In this document: in pieces, positions 1 through 10,480 of the stretch
Position numbering within the stretch: the stretch's first letter is position 1
How the letters are laid out: the number at the start of each line of letters is the position of its first letter
Assembly (NCBI GenBank): GCA_954871525.1
Contig: OX940866.1
Coordinates: 38,266,521 to 38,330,520 of the forward strand
DNA length: 64,000 nucleotides
Direction: 5' to 3'
DNA from: Parietaria judaica
Taxonomy: Eukaryota > Streptophyta > Magnoliopsida > Rosales > Urticaceae
Translations under genes and position numbers: made by a program
The notes under the pieces: generated by a model
What the model saw: only the letters and a program-made list of their open reading frames with translations
What the model was told of the DNA's origin: nothing
The model's database searches: none

Positions 1-114
1 TTTTGCATGAGAACGCTTGTAATATTAAAATTCCAACGTATAAGCCCTAAATTCATTATTTTTTCAATTGGTTTGAAATTTAAGGTTGTAAAAAATGTAA
101 AATAAAGAAATGCT

Positions 115-140
115 ATAGGAAATGCTATAGCATTTCCTAT
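115..140. repeat. Reference monomer palindrome core, 26 bp perfect dyad
   Basis: Bases 115-140 equal their own reverse complement, with the centre between 127 and 128. In monomers followed by a beta tail the dyad extends to 40 bp with a single mismatched pair (a T where a C would pair with G six bases inside the left end). With an alpha tail it stops earlier. The arm also holds a direct repeat, aaatgctata twice, 12 bp apart. A copy of this dyad, intact or slightly altered, sits in every monomer I checked, so the array carries several hundred of them about 174 bp apart. It has almost no spacer, so an extruded form would be a hairpin with a minimal loop. Confidence 0.93.
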
Positions 141-301
141 GGAATTTAACGTCAACAATTTAATCCTTGCATATTTTTGCATGAGAACGCTTGTAATATT
201 AAAATTCCAACGTATAAGCCCTAAATTCATTATTTTTTCAATTGGTTTGAAATTTAAGGTTGTAAAAAATGTAAAATAAAGAAATGCTATAGGAAATGCT
301 A
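128..301. repeat. Reference class A monomer (alpha tail, A head, L1 linker), 174 bp
   Basis: This monomer runs from one palindrome centre to the next. In order: right palindrome arm (128-140), alpha tail with gaatttaacgtc, the shared caacaatttaatccttgc segment, the paired ttgcat motifs around 169-182, A head (gaacgcttgtaatatt, then caacgtataag and aaattcatt), a T6 tract at 233-238, CAATTG, L1 linker (tttgaaatttaagg), an A6 tract at 264-269, and the left palindrome arm. The T6 and A6 tracts are centred 31 bp apart, close to three helical turns, so the linker may be curved. At 174 bp the copy is exactly 58 codons long, which is why one minus-strand frame stays open through runs of such monomers. 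CpG sites lie in the head (aacgct, aacgta) and tail (aacgtc). Confidence 0.93.
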
Positions 302-474
302 TAGCATTTCCTATGGCATTTCTCGTCAACAATTTAATCCTTGCATATTTTTGCATGAGAACTCTTGTTATATTCAAATTCCAATGTATAAGCCCTAAAA
401 TCATTATTTTTTCAATTGGTTCGACTTTTAGGTCGTAAACAATGTAAAATAAAGAAATGCTATAGGAAATGCTA
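302..474. repeat. Reference class B2 monomer (beta tail, B head, L2 linker), 173 bp
   Basis: Differs from class A in the beta tail (gcatttctcgtc), the B head (gaactcttgttatatt, then caatgtataag and aaaatcatt) and above all the L2 linker. L2 replaces tttgaaatttaaggttg with ttcgacttttaggtcg and is one base shorter, so this class is 173 bp. Its caacgt-to-caatgt difference from class A is the kind of change CpG decay gives. With the preceding class A monomer (128-301) it forms the 347 bp dimer, the commonest word in the array. Every word I examined ends in one B2 monomer, and I did not find L2 after an A head. The one-base shortening and an in-frame minus-strand TAA at 428-430 both end the minus-strand open frame here. 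Confidence 0.92.
418..444. repeat. Reference L2 linker with TTCGAC...GTCG dyad
   Basis: L2 occupies the place of L1 in every B2 monomer. It contains cgac (422-425), a six-base spacer (ttttag) and gtcg (432-435), a short inverted repeat that L1 lacks, and it brings two CpG sites. Unlike L1 it interrupts the A6 tract (aaacaatg instead of aaaaaatg). It recurs once per word, at 347, 521 or about 695 bp steps, so it marks the word boundary. A role as a protein-binding site is inference only. It is not a CENP-B box: TTCG is present but the CGGG half is not. Confidence 0.75.
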
Positions 475-2200
475 TAGCATTTCCTATGGAATTTAACGTC
501 AACAATTTAATCCTTGCATATTTTTGCATGAGAATGCTTGTAATATTAAAATTCCAACGTATAAGCCCTAAATTCATTATTTTTTCAATTGGTTTGAAAT
601 TTAAGGTTGTAAAAAATGTAAAATAAAGAAATGCTATAGGAAATGCTATAGCATTTCCTATGGCATTTCTCGTCAACAATTTAATCCTTGCATATTTTTG
701 CATGAGAACTCTTGTTATATTCAAATTCCAATGTATAAGCCCTAAAATCATTATTTTTTCAATTGGTTCGACTTTTAGGTCGTAAACAATGTAAAATAAA
801 GAAATGCTATAGGAAATGCTATAGCATTTCCTATGGAATTTAACGTCAACAATTTAATCCTTGCATATTTTTGCATGAGAACGCTTGTAATATTAAAATT
901 CCAACGTATAAGCCCTAAATTCATTATTTTTTCAATTGGTTTGAAATTTAAGGTTGTAAAAAATGTAAAATAAAGAAATGCTATAGGAAATGCTATAGCA
1001 TTTCCTATGGAATTTAACGTCAACAATTTAATCCTTGCATATTTTTGCATGAGAACGCTTGTAATATTAAAATTCCAACGTATAAGCCCTAAATTCATTA
1101 TTTTTTCAATTGGTTTGAAATTTAAGGTTGTAAAAAATGTAAAATAAAGAAATGCTATAGGAAATGCTATAGCATTTCCTATGGCATTTCTCGTCAACAA
1201 TTTAATCCTTGCATATTTTTGCATGAGAACTCTTGTTATATTCAAATTCCAATGTATAAGCCCTAAAATCATTATTTTTTCAATTGGTTCGACTTTTAGG
1301 TCGTAAACAATGTAAAATAAAGAAATGCTATAGGAAATGCTATAGCATTTCCTATGGAATTTAACGTCAACAATTTAATCCTTGCATATTTTTGCATGAG
1401 AACGCTTGTAATATTAAAATTCCAACGTTTAAGCCCTAAATTCATTATTTTTTCAATTGGTTTGAAATTTAAGGTTGTAAAAAATGTAAAATAAAGAAAT
1501 GCTATAGGAAATGCTATAGCATTTCCTATGGCATTTCTCGTCAACAATTTAATCCTTGCATATTTTTGCATGAGAACTCTTGTTATATTCAAATTCCAAT
1601 GTATAAGCCCTAAAATCATTATTTTTTCAATTGGTTCGACTTTTAGGTCGTAAACAATGTAAAATAAAGAAATGCTATAGGAAATGCTATAGCATTTCCT
1701 ATGGAATTTAACGTCAACAATTTAATCCTTGCATATTTTTGCATGAGAACGCTTGTAATATTAAAATTCCAACGTATAAGCCCTAAATTCATTATTTTTT
1801 CAATTGGTTTGAAATTTAAGGTTGTAAAAAATGTAAAATAAAGAAATGCTATAGGAAATGCTATAGCATTTCGTATGGCATTTCTCGTCAACAATTTAAT
1901 CCTTGCATGTTTTTGCATGAGAACTCTTGTTATATTCAAATTCCAATGTATAAGCCCTAAAATCATTATTTTTTCAATTGGTTCGACTTTTAGGTCGTAA
2001 ACAATGTAAAATAAAGAAATGCTATAGGAAATGCTATAGCATTTCCTATGGAATTTAACGTCAACAATTTAATCCTTGCATATTTTTGCATGAGAACGCT
2101 TGTAATATTAAAATTCCAACGTATAAGCCCTAAATTCATTATTTTTTCAATTGGTTTGAAATTTAAGGTTGTAAAAAATGTAAAATAAAGAAATGCTATA

Positions 2201-2220
2201 GGAAATGCTAATTTAACGTC
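2201..2220. other. 16 bp deletion removing one palindrome arm
   Basis: At the junction near 2210/2211 the left palindrome arm (ggaaatgcta) is joined directly to atttaacg. The right arm and first tail bases, 16 bp, are missing. The word 1990-2494 is therefore 505 bp instead of 521. This is the only monomer I found with a whole arm lost, and no higher-order copy shares it, so it looks like a recent private event. Confidence 0.88.
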
Positions 2221-4451
2221 AACAATTTAATCCTTGCATATTTTTGCATGAGAACGCTTGTAATATTAAAATTCCAACGTATAAGCCCTAAATTCATTAT
2301 TTTTTCAATTGGTTTGAAATTTAAGGTTGTAAAAAATGTAAAATAAAGAAATGCTATAGGAAATGCTATAGCATTTCCTATGGCATTTCTCGTCAACAAT
2401 TTAATCCTTGCATATTTTTGCATGAGAACTCTTGTTATATTCAAATTCCAATGTATAAGCCCTAAAATCATTATTTTTTCAATTGGTTCGACTTTTAGGT
2501 CGTAAACAATGTAAAATAAAGAAATGCTATAGGAAATGCTATAGCATTTCCTATGGAATTTAACGTCAACAATTTAATCCTTGCATATTTTTGCATGAGA
2601 ACGCTTGTAATATTAAAATTCCAACGTATAAGCCCTAAATTCATTATTTTTTCAATTGGTTTGAAATTTAAGGTTGTAAAAAATGTAAAATAAAGAAATG
2701 CTATAGGAAATGCTATAGCATTTCCTATGGCATTTCTCGTCAACAATTTAATCCTTGCATATTTTTGCATGAGAACTCTTGTTATATTCAAATTCCAATG
2801 TATAAGCCCTAAAATCATTATTTTTTCAATTGGTTCGACTTTTAGGTCGTAAACAATGTAAAATAAAGAAATGCTATAGGAAATGCTATAGCATTTCCTA
2901 TGGAATTTAACGTCAACAATTTAATCCTTGCATATTTTTGCATGAGAACGCTTGTAATATTAAAATTCCAACGTATAAGCCCTAAATTCATTATTTTTTC
3001 AATTGGTTTGAAATTTAAGGTTGTAAAAAATGTAAAATAAAGAAATGCTATAGGAAATGCTATAGCATTTCCTATGGAATTTAACGTCAACAATTTAATC
3101 CTTGCATATTTTTGCATGAGAACGCTTGTAATATTAAAATTCCAACGTATAAGCCCTAAATTCATTATTTTTTCAATTGGTTTGAAATTTAAGGTTGTAA
3201 AAAATGTAAAATAAAGAAATGCTATAGGAAATGCTATAGCATTTCCTATGGCATTTCTCGTCAACAATTTAATCCTTGCATATTTTTGCATGAGAACTCT
3301 TGTTATATTCAAATTCCAATGTATAAGCCCTAAAATCATTATTTTTTCAATTGGTTCGACTTTTAGGTCGTAAACAATGTAAAATAAAGAAATGCTATAG
3401 GAAATGCTATAGCATTTCCTATGGAATTTAACGTCAACAATTTAATCCTTGCATATTTTTGCATGAGAACGCTTGTAATATTAAAATTCCAACGTATAAG
3501 CCCTAAATTCATTATTTTTTCAATTGGTTTGAAATTTAAGGTTGTAAAAAATGTAAAATAAAGAAATGCTATAGGAAATGCTATAGCATTTCCTATGGCA
3601 TTTCTCGTCAACAATTTAATCCTTGCATATTTTTGCATGAGAACTCTTGTTATATTCAAATTCCAATGTATAAGCCCTAAAATCATTATTTTTTCAATTG
3701 GTTAGACTTTTAGGTCGTAAACAATGTAAAATAAAGAAATGCTATAGGAAATGCTATAGCATTTCCTATGGAATTTAACGTCAACAATTTAATCCTTGCA
3801 TATTTTTGCATGAGAACGCTTGTAATATTAAAATTCCAACGTATAAGCCCTAAATTCATTATTTTTTCAATTGGTTTGAAATTTAAGGTTGTAAAAAATG
3901 TAAAATAAAGAAATGCTATAGGAAATGCTATAGCATTTCCTATGGAATTTAACGTCAACAATTTAATCCTTGCATATTTTTGCATGAGAACGCTTGTAAT
4001 ATTAAAATTCCAACGTATAAGCCCTAAATTCATTATTTTTTCAATTGGTTTGAAATTTAAGGTTGTAAAAAATGTAAAATAAAGAAATGCTATAGGAAAT
4101 GCTATAGCATTTCCTATGGCATTTCTCGTCAACAATTTAATCCTTGCATATTTTTGCATGAGAACTCTTGTTATATTCAAATTCCAATGTATAAGCCCTA
4201 AAATCATTATTTTTTCAATTGGTTCGACTTTTAGGTCGTAAACAATGTAAAATAAAGAAATGCTATAGGAAATGCTATAGCATTTCCTATGGAATTTAAC
4301 GTCAACAATTTAATCCTTGCATATTTTTGCATGAGAACGCTTGTAATATTAAAATTCCAACGTATAAGCCCTAAATTCATTATTTTTTCAATTGGTTTGA
4401 AATTTAAGGTTGTAAAAAATGTAAAATAAAGAAATGCTATAGGAAATGCTA

Positions 4452-4625
4452 TAGCATTTCCTATGGCATTTCTCGTCAACAATTTAATCCTTGCATATTT
4501 TTGCATGAGAACTCTTGTTATATTCAAATTCCAATGTATAAGCCCTAAAATCATTATTTTTTCAATTGGTTTGAAATTTAAGGTTGTAAAAAATGTAAAA
4601 TAAAGAAATGCTATAGGAAATGCTA
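4452..4625. repeat. Reference class B1 monomer (beta tail, B head, L1 linker), 174 bp
   Basis: This copy has the same beta tail and B head as B2 but carries the L1 linker (tttgaaatttaagg near 4570), so it is 174 bp long. It sits inside an A-B1-B2 trimer (4278-4798). B1 monomers are the extra element in the 521 bp A-B1-B2 words and in the four-monomer words at 17-30 kb and 48-63 kb. The following B2 copy shows a frequent variant of the beta tail, cgtatggc instead of cctatggc, which breaks the palindrome by one base pair. B1 can be read as a B2 monomer whose linker was replaced by L1, or as the ancestor of B2; the sequence alone does not decide. Confidence 0.88.
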
Positions 4626-5818
4626 TAGCATTTCGTATGGCATTTCTCGTCAACAATTTAATCCTTGCATATTTTTGCATGAGAACTCTTGTTATATTCA
4701 AATTCCAATGTATAAGCCCTAAAATCATTATTTTTTCAATTGGTTCGACTTTTAGGTCGTAAACAATGTAAAATAAAGAAATGCTATAGGAAATGCTATA
4801 GCATTTCCTATGGAATTTAACGTCAACAATTTAATCCTTGCATATTTTTGCATGAGAACGCTTGTAATATTAAAATTCCAACGTTTAAGCCCTAAATTCA
4901 TTATTTTTTCAATTGGTTTGAAATTTAAGGTTGTAAAAAATGTAAAATAAAGAAATGCTATAGGAAATGCTATAGCATTTCCTATGGCATTTCTCGTCAA
5001 CAATTTAATCCTTGCATATTTTTGCATGAGAACTCTTGTTATATTCAAATTCCAATGTATAAGCCCTAAAATCATTATTTTTTCAATTGGTTCGACTTTT
5101 AGGTCGTAAACAATGTAAAATAAAGAAATGCTATAGGAAATGCTATAGCATTTCCTATGGAATTTAACGTCAACAATTTAATCCTTGCATATTTTTGCAT
5201 GAGAACGCTTGTAATATTAAAATTCCAACGTATAAGCCCTAAATTCATTATTTTTTCAATTGGTTTGAAATTTAAGGTTGTAAAAAATGTAAAATAAAGA
5301 AATGCTATAGGAAATGCTATAGCATTTCCTATGGCATTTCTCGTCAACAATTTAATCCTTGCATATTTTTGCATGAGAACTCTTGTTATATTCAAATTCC
5401 AATGTATAAGCCCTAAAATCATTATTTTTTCAATTGGTTTGAAATTTAAGGTTGTAAAAAATGTAAAATAAAGAAATGCTATAGGAAATGCTATAGAATT
5501 TCGTATGGCATTTCTCGTCAACAATTTAATCCTTGCATATTTTTGCATGAGAACTCTTGTTATATTCAAATTCCAATGTATAAGCCCTAAAATCATTATT
5601 TTTTCAATTGGTTCGACTTTTAGGTCGTAAACAATGTAAAATAAAGAAATGCTATAGGAAATGCTATAGCATTTCCTATGGAATTTAACGTCAACAATTT
5701 AATCCTTGCATATTTTTGCATGAGAACGCTTGTAATATTAAAATTCCAACGTATAAGCCCTAAATTCATTATTTTTTCAATTGGTTTGAAATTTAAGGTT
5801 GTAAAAAATGTAAAATAA

Positions 5819-5862
5819 AGAAATGCCATAGGAAATGCTATAGCATTTCCTATGGCATTTCT
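5819..5862. repeat. Perfect 44 bp palindrome (private variant)
   Basis: In this one dimer the left arm reads aaatgccata instead of the usual aaatgctata. This removes the only mismatch of the beta-type palindrome, so 5819-5862 is self-complementary over all 44 bp, centred between 5840 and 5841. The change is absent from the matching position one 2257 bp period later (about 8076-8119), so it is private to this copy. A similar T-to-C change occurs near 20899, but there the right arm carries cgtatgg, which leaves a mismatch. Confidence 0.9.
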
Positions 5863-5966
5863 CGTCAACAATTTAATCCTTGCATATTTTTGCATGAGAA
5901 CTCTTGTTATATTCAAATTCCAATGTATAAGCCCTAAAATCATTATTTTTTCAATTGGTTAGACTT

Positions 5967-8223
5967 TTAGGTCGTAAACAATGTAAAATAAAGAAATGCT
6001 ATAGGAAATGCTATAGCATTTCCTATGGAATTTAACGTCAACAATTTAATCCTTGCATATTTTTGCATGAGAACGCTTGTAATATTAAAATTCCAACGTA
6101 TAAGCCCTAAATTCATTATTTTTTCAATTGGTTTGAAATTTAAGGTTGTAAAAAATGTAAAATAAAGAAATGCTATAGGAAATGCTATAGCATTTCCTAT
6201 GGAATTTAACGTCAACAATTTAATCCTTGCATATTTTTGCATGAGAACGCTTGTAATATTAAAATTCCAACGTATAAGCCCTAAATTCATTATTTTTTCA
6301 ATTGGTTTGAAATTTAAGGTTGTAAAAAATGTAAAATAAAGAAATGCTATAGGAAATGCTATAGCATTTCCTATGGCATTTCTCGTCAACAATTTAATCC
6401 TTGCATATTTTTGCATGAGAACTCTTGTTATATTCAAATTCCAATGTATAAGCCCTAAAATCATTATTTTTTCAATTGGTTCGACTTTTAGGTCGTAAAC
6501 AATGTAAAATAAAGAAATGCTATAGGAAATGCTATAGCATTTCCTATGGAATTTAACGTCAACAATTTAATCCTTGCATATTTTTGCATGAGAACGCTTG
6601 TAATATTAAAATTCCAACGTATAAGCCCTAAATTCATTATTTTTTCAATTGGTTTGAAATTTAAGGTTGTAAAAAATGTAAAATAAAGAAATGCTATAGG
6701 AAATGCTATAGCATTTCCTATGGCATTTCTCGTCAACAATTTAATCCTTGCATATTTTTGCATGAGAACTCTTGTTATATTCAAATTCCAATGTATAAGC
6801 CCTAAAATCATTATTTTTTCAATTGGTTTGAAATTTAAGGTTGTAAAAAATGTAAAATAAAGAAATGCTATAGGAAATGCTATAGCATTTCGTATGGCAT
6901 TTCTCGTCAACAATTTAATCCTTGCATATTTTTGCATGAGAACTCTTGTTATATTCAAATTCCAATGTATAAGCCCTAAAATCATTATTTTTTCAATTGG
7001 TTCGACTTTTAGGTCGTAAACAATGTAAAATAAAGAAATGCTATAGGAAATGCTATAGCATTTCCTATGGAATTTAACGTCAACAATTTAATCCTTGCAT
7101 ATTTTTGCATGAGAACGCTTGTAATATTAAAATTCCAACGTTTAAGCCCTAAATTCATTATTTTTTCAATTGGTTTGAAATTTAAGGTTGTAAAAAATGT
7201 AAAATAAAGAAATGCTATAGGAAATGCTATAGCATTTCCTATGGCATTTCTCGTCAACAATTTAATCCTTGCATATTTTTGCATGAGAACTCTTGATATA
7301 TTCAAATTCCAATGTATAAGCCCTAAAATCATTATTTTTTCAATTGGTTCGACTTTTAGGTCGTAAACAATGTAAAATAAAGAAATGCTATAGGAAATGC
7401 TATAGCATTTCCTATGGAATTTAACGTCAACAATTTAATCCTTGCATATTTTTGCATGAGAACGCTTGTAATATTAAAATTCCAACGTATAAGCCCTAAA
7501 TTCATTATTTTTTCAATTGGTTTGAAATTTAAGGTTGTAAAAAATGTAAAATAAAGAAATGCTATAGGAAATGCTATAGCATTTCCTATGGCATTTCTCG
7601 TCAACAATTTAATCCTTGCATATTTTTGCATGAGAACTCTTGTTATATTCAAATTCCAATGTATAAGCCCTAAAATCATTATTTTTTCAATTGGTTTGAA
7701 ATTTAAGGTTGTAAAAAATGTAAAATAAAGAAATGCTATAGGAAATGCTATAGAATTTCGTATGGCATTTCTCGTCAACAATTTAATCCTTGCATATTTT
7801 TGCATGAGAACTCTTGTTATATTCAAATTCCAATGTATAAGCCCTAAAATCATTATTTTTTCAATTGGTTCGACTTTTAGGTCGTAAACAATGTAAAATA
7901 AAGAAATGCTATAGGAAATGCTATAGCATTTCCTATGGAATTTAACGTCAACAATTTAATCCTTGCATATTTTTGCATGAGAACGCTTGTAATATTAAAA
8001 TTCCAACGTATAAGCCCTAAATTCATTATTTTTTCAATTGGTTTGAAATTTAAGGTTGTAAAAAATGTAAAATAAAGAAATGCTATAGGAAATGCTATAG
8101 CATTTCCTATGGCATTTCTCGTCAACAATTTAATCCTTGCATATTTTTGCATGAGAACTCTTGTTATATTCAAATTCCAATGTATAAGCCCTAAAATCAT
8201 TATTTTTTCAATTGGTTCGACTT
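5967..8223. repeat. Higher-order unit P, copy 2 (2257 bp, 13 monomers)
   Basis: Same word order and length as the preceding unit, with the diagnostic variants at ggttagac (about 5958), cgtttaag (about 7140) and tagaatttcg (about 7750). A private difference is cttgatata near 7294 where the first copy has cttgttata. The very high similarity of two adjacent 2.26 kb blocks points to a recent tandem duplication. Confidence 0.9.
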
Positions 8224-10480
8224 TTAGGTCGTAAACAATGTAAAATAAAGAAATGCTATAGGAAATGCTATAGCATTTCCTATGGAATTTAACGTCAACA
8301 ATTTAATCCTTGCATATTTTTGCATGAGAACGCTTGTAATATTAAAATTCCAACGTATAAGCCCTAAATTCATTATTTTTTCAATTGGTTTGAAATTTAA
8401 GGTTGTAAAAAATGTAAAATAAAGAAATGCTATAGGAAATGCTATAGCATTTCCTATGGAATTTAACGTCAACAATTTAATCCTTGCATATTTTTGCATG
8501 AGAACGCTTGTAATATTAAAATTCCAACGTATAAGCCCTAAATTCATTATTTTTTCAATTGGTTTGAAATTTAAGGTTGTAAAAAATGTAAAATAAAGAA
8601 ATGCTATAGGAAATGCTATAGCATTTCCTATGGCATTTCTCGTCAACAATTTAATCCTTGCATATTTTTGCATGAGAACTCTTGTTATATTCAAATTCCA
8701 ATGTATAAGCCCTAAAATCATTATTTTTTCAATTGGTTCGACTTTTAGGTCGTAAACAATGTAAAATAAAGAAATGCTATAGGAAATGCTATAGCATTTC
8801 CTATGGAATTTAACGTCAACAATTTAATCCTTGCATATTTTTGCATGAGAACGCTTGTAATATTAAAATTCCAACGTATAAGCCCTAAATTCATTATTTT
8901 TTCAATTGGTTTGAAATTTAAGGTTGTAAAAAATGTAAAATAAAGAAATGCTATAGGAAATGCTATAGCATTTCCTATGGCATTTCTCGTCAACAATTTA
9001 ATCCTTGCATATTTTTGCATGAGAACTCTTGTTATATTCAAATTCCAATGTATAAGCCCTAAAATCATTATTTTTTCAATTGGTTCGACTTTTAGGTCGT
9101 AAACAATGTAAAATAAAGAAATGCTATAGGAAATGCTATAGCATTTCCTATGGAATTTAACGTCAACAATTTAATCCTTGCATATTTTTGCATGAGAACG
9201 CTTGTAATATTAAAATTCCAACGTATAAGCCCTAAATTCATTATTTTTTCAATTGGTTTGAAATTTAAGGTTGTAAAAAATGTAAAATAAAGAAATGCTA
9301 TAGGAAATGCTATAGCATTTCCTATGGAATTTAACGTCAACAATTTAATCCTTGCATATTTTTGCATGAGAACGCTTGTAATATTAAAATTCCAACGTAT
9401 AAGCCCTAAATTCATTATTTTTTCAATTGGTTTGAAATTTAAGGTTGTAAAAAATGTAAAATAAAGAAATGCTATAGGAAATGCTATAGCATTTCGTATG
9501 GCATTTCTCGTCAACAATTTAATCCTTGCATGTTTTTGCATGAGAAATCTTGTTATATTCAAATTCCAATGTATAAGCCCTAAAATCATTATTTTTTCAA
9601 TTGGTTCGACTTTTAGGTCGTAAACAATGTAAAATAAAGAAATGCTATAGGAAATGCTATAGCATTTCCTATGGAATTTAACGTCAACAATTTAATCCTT
9701 GCATATTTTTGCATGAGAACGCTTGTAATATTAAAATTCCAACGTATAAGCCCTAAATTCATTATTTTTTCAATTGGTTTGAAATTTAAGGTTGTAAAAA
9801 ATGTAAAATAAAGAAATGCTATAGGAAATGCTATAGCATTTCCTATGGAATTTAACGTCAACAATTTAATCCTTGCATATTTTTGCATGAGAACGCTTGT
9901 AATATTAAAATTCCAACGTATAAGCCCTAAATTCATTATTTTTTCAATTGGTTTGAAATTTAAGGTTGTAAAAAATGTAAAATAAAGAAATGCTATAGGA
10001 AATGCTATAGCATTTCCTATGGCATTTCTCGTCAACAATTTAATCCTTGCATATTTTTGCATGAGAACTCTTGTTATATTCAAATTCCAATGTATAAGCC
10101 CAAAAATCATTATTTTTTCAATTGGTTCGACTTTTAGGTCGTAAACAATGTAAAATAAAGAAATGCTATAGGAAATGCTATAGCATTTCCTATGGAATTT
10201 AACGTCAACAATTTAATCCTTGCATATTTTTGCATGAGAACGCTTGTAATATTAAAATTCCAACGTATAAGCCCTAAAATCATTATTTTTTCAATTGGTT
10301 TGAAATTTAAGGTTGTAAAAAATGTAAAATAAAGAAATGCTATAGGAAATGCTATAGCATTTCGTATGGCATTTCTCGTCAACAATTTAATCCTTGCATA
10401 TTTTTGCATGAGAACTCTTGTTATATTCAAATTCCAATGTATAAGCCCTAAAATCATTATTTTTTCAATTGGTTCGACTT
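8224..10480. repeat. Higher-order unit Q, copy 1 (2257 bp, 13 monomers)
   Basis: Word order is AAB, AB, AAB, AAB, AB, so it has the same length as unit P but a different composition. Diagnostic variants: gcatgttttt with gagaaatcttg near 9530-9550, agcccaaaaatc near 10098, and an A head ending aaaatcatt near 10276. All recur 2257 bp downstream. P and Q having equal length is a consequence of both holding five B2 and eight 174 bp monomers. Confidence 0.88.

Larger units (their letters stand above)
1..3709. repeat. Irregular run of 347 and 521 bp words
   Basis: The window opens inside a monomer. Words starting from the L2 linkers at 428, 775, 1296, 1643, 1990, 2495, 2842 and 3363 are AB, AAB, AB, AB, AAB (16 bp shorter), AB, AAB, AB. 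No longer period is evident within this stretch. The dimer at 1296 carries cgtttaag near 1427, a variant shared with dimers at 4752, 7009, 14648 and 16555, so it is related to the units downstream. The dimer at 1643 has gcatgttttt near 1911 and cgtatggc near 1872. Confidence 0.85.
3710..5966. repeat. Higher-order unit P, copy 1 (2257 bp, 13 monomers)
   Basis: Word order is AAB, ABB, AB, ABB, AB (521+521+347+521+347 = 2257 bp). Diagnostic variants: ggttagac in the L2 just upstream (about 3701), cgtttaag near 4883, and tagaatttcg in the palindrome near 5493. Each recurs 2257 bp later in copy 2. A private change is the perfect palindrome at 5819-5862. Confidence 0.9.

Noticed and set aside
115..140. 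Rho-independent terminator or bacterial iteron/origin
   Set aside because: The dyad is AT-rich, has no loop and no following T-run, and recurs in every monomer over 64 kb, unlike terminators or plasmid iterons.
230..280. TATA-like or promoter motifs in the AT-rich linker
   Set aside because: At about 74% A+T such motifs occur by chance and there is no gene for them to serve.
418..444. CENP-B box in the L2 linker
   Set aside because: TTCG is present, but the required A and CGGG at the proper positions are not; the sequence continues ACTTTTAGGTCG. CGGG was not seen elsewhere in the monomer on either strand.
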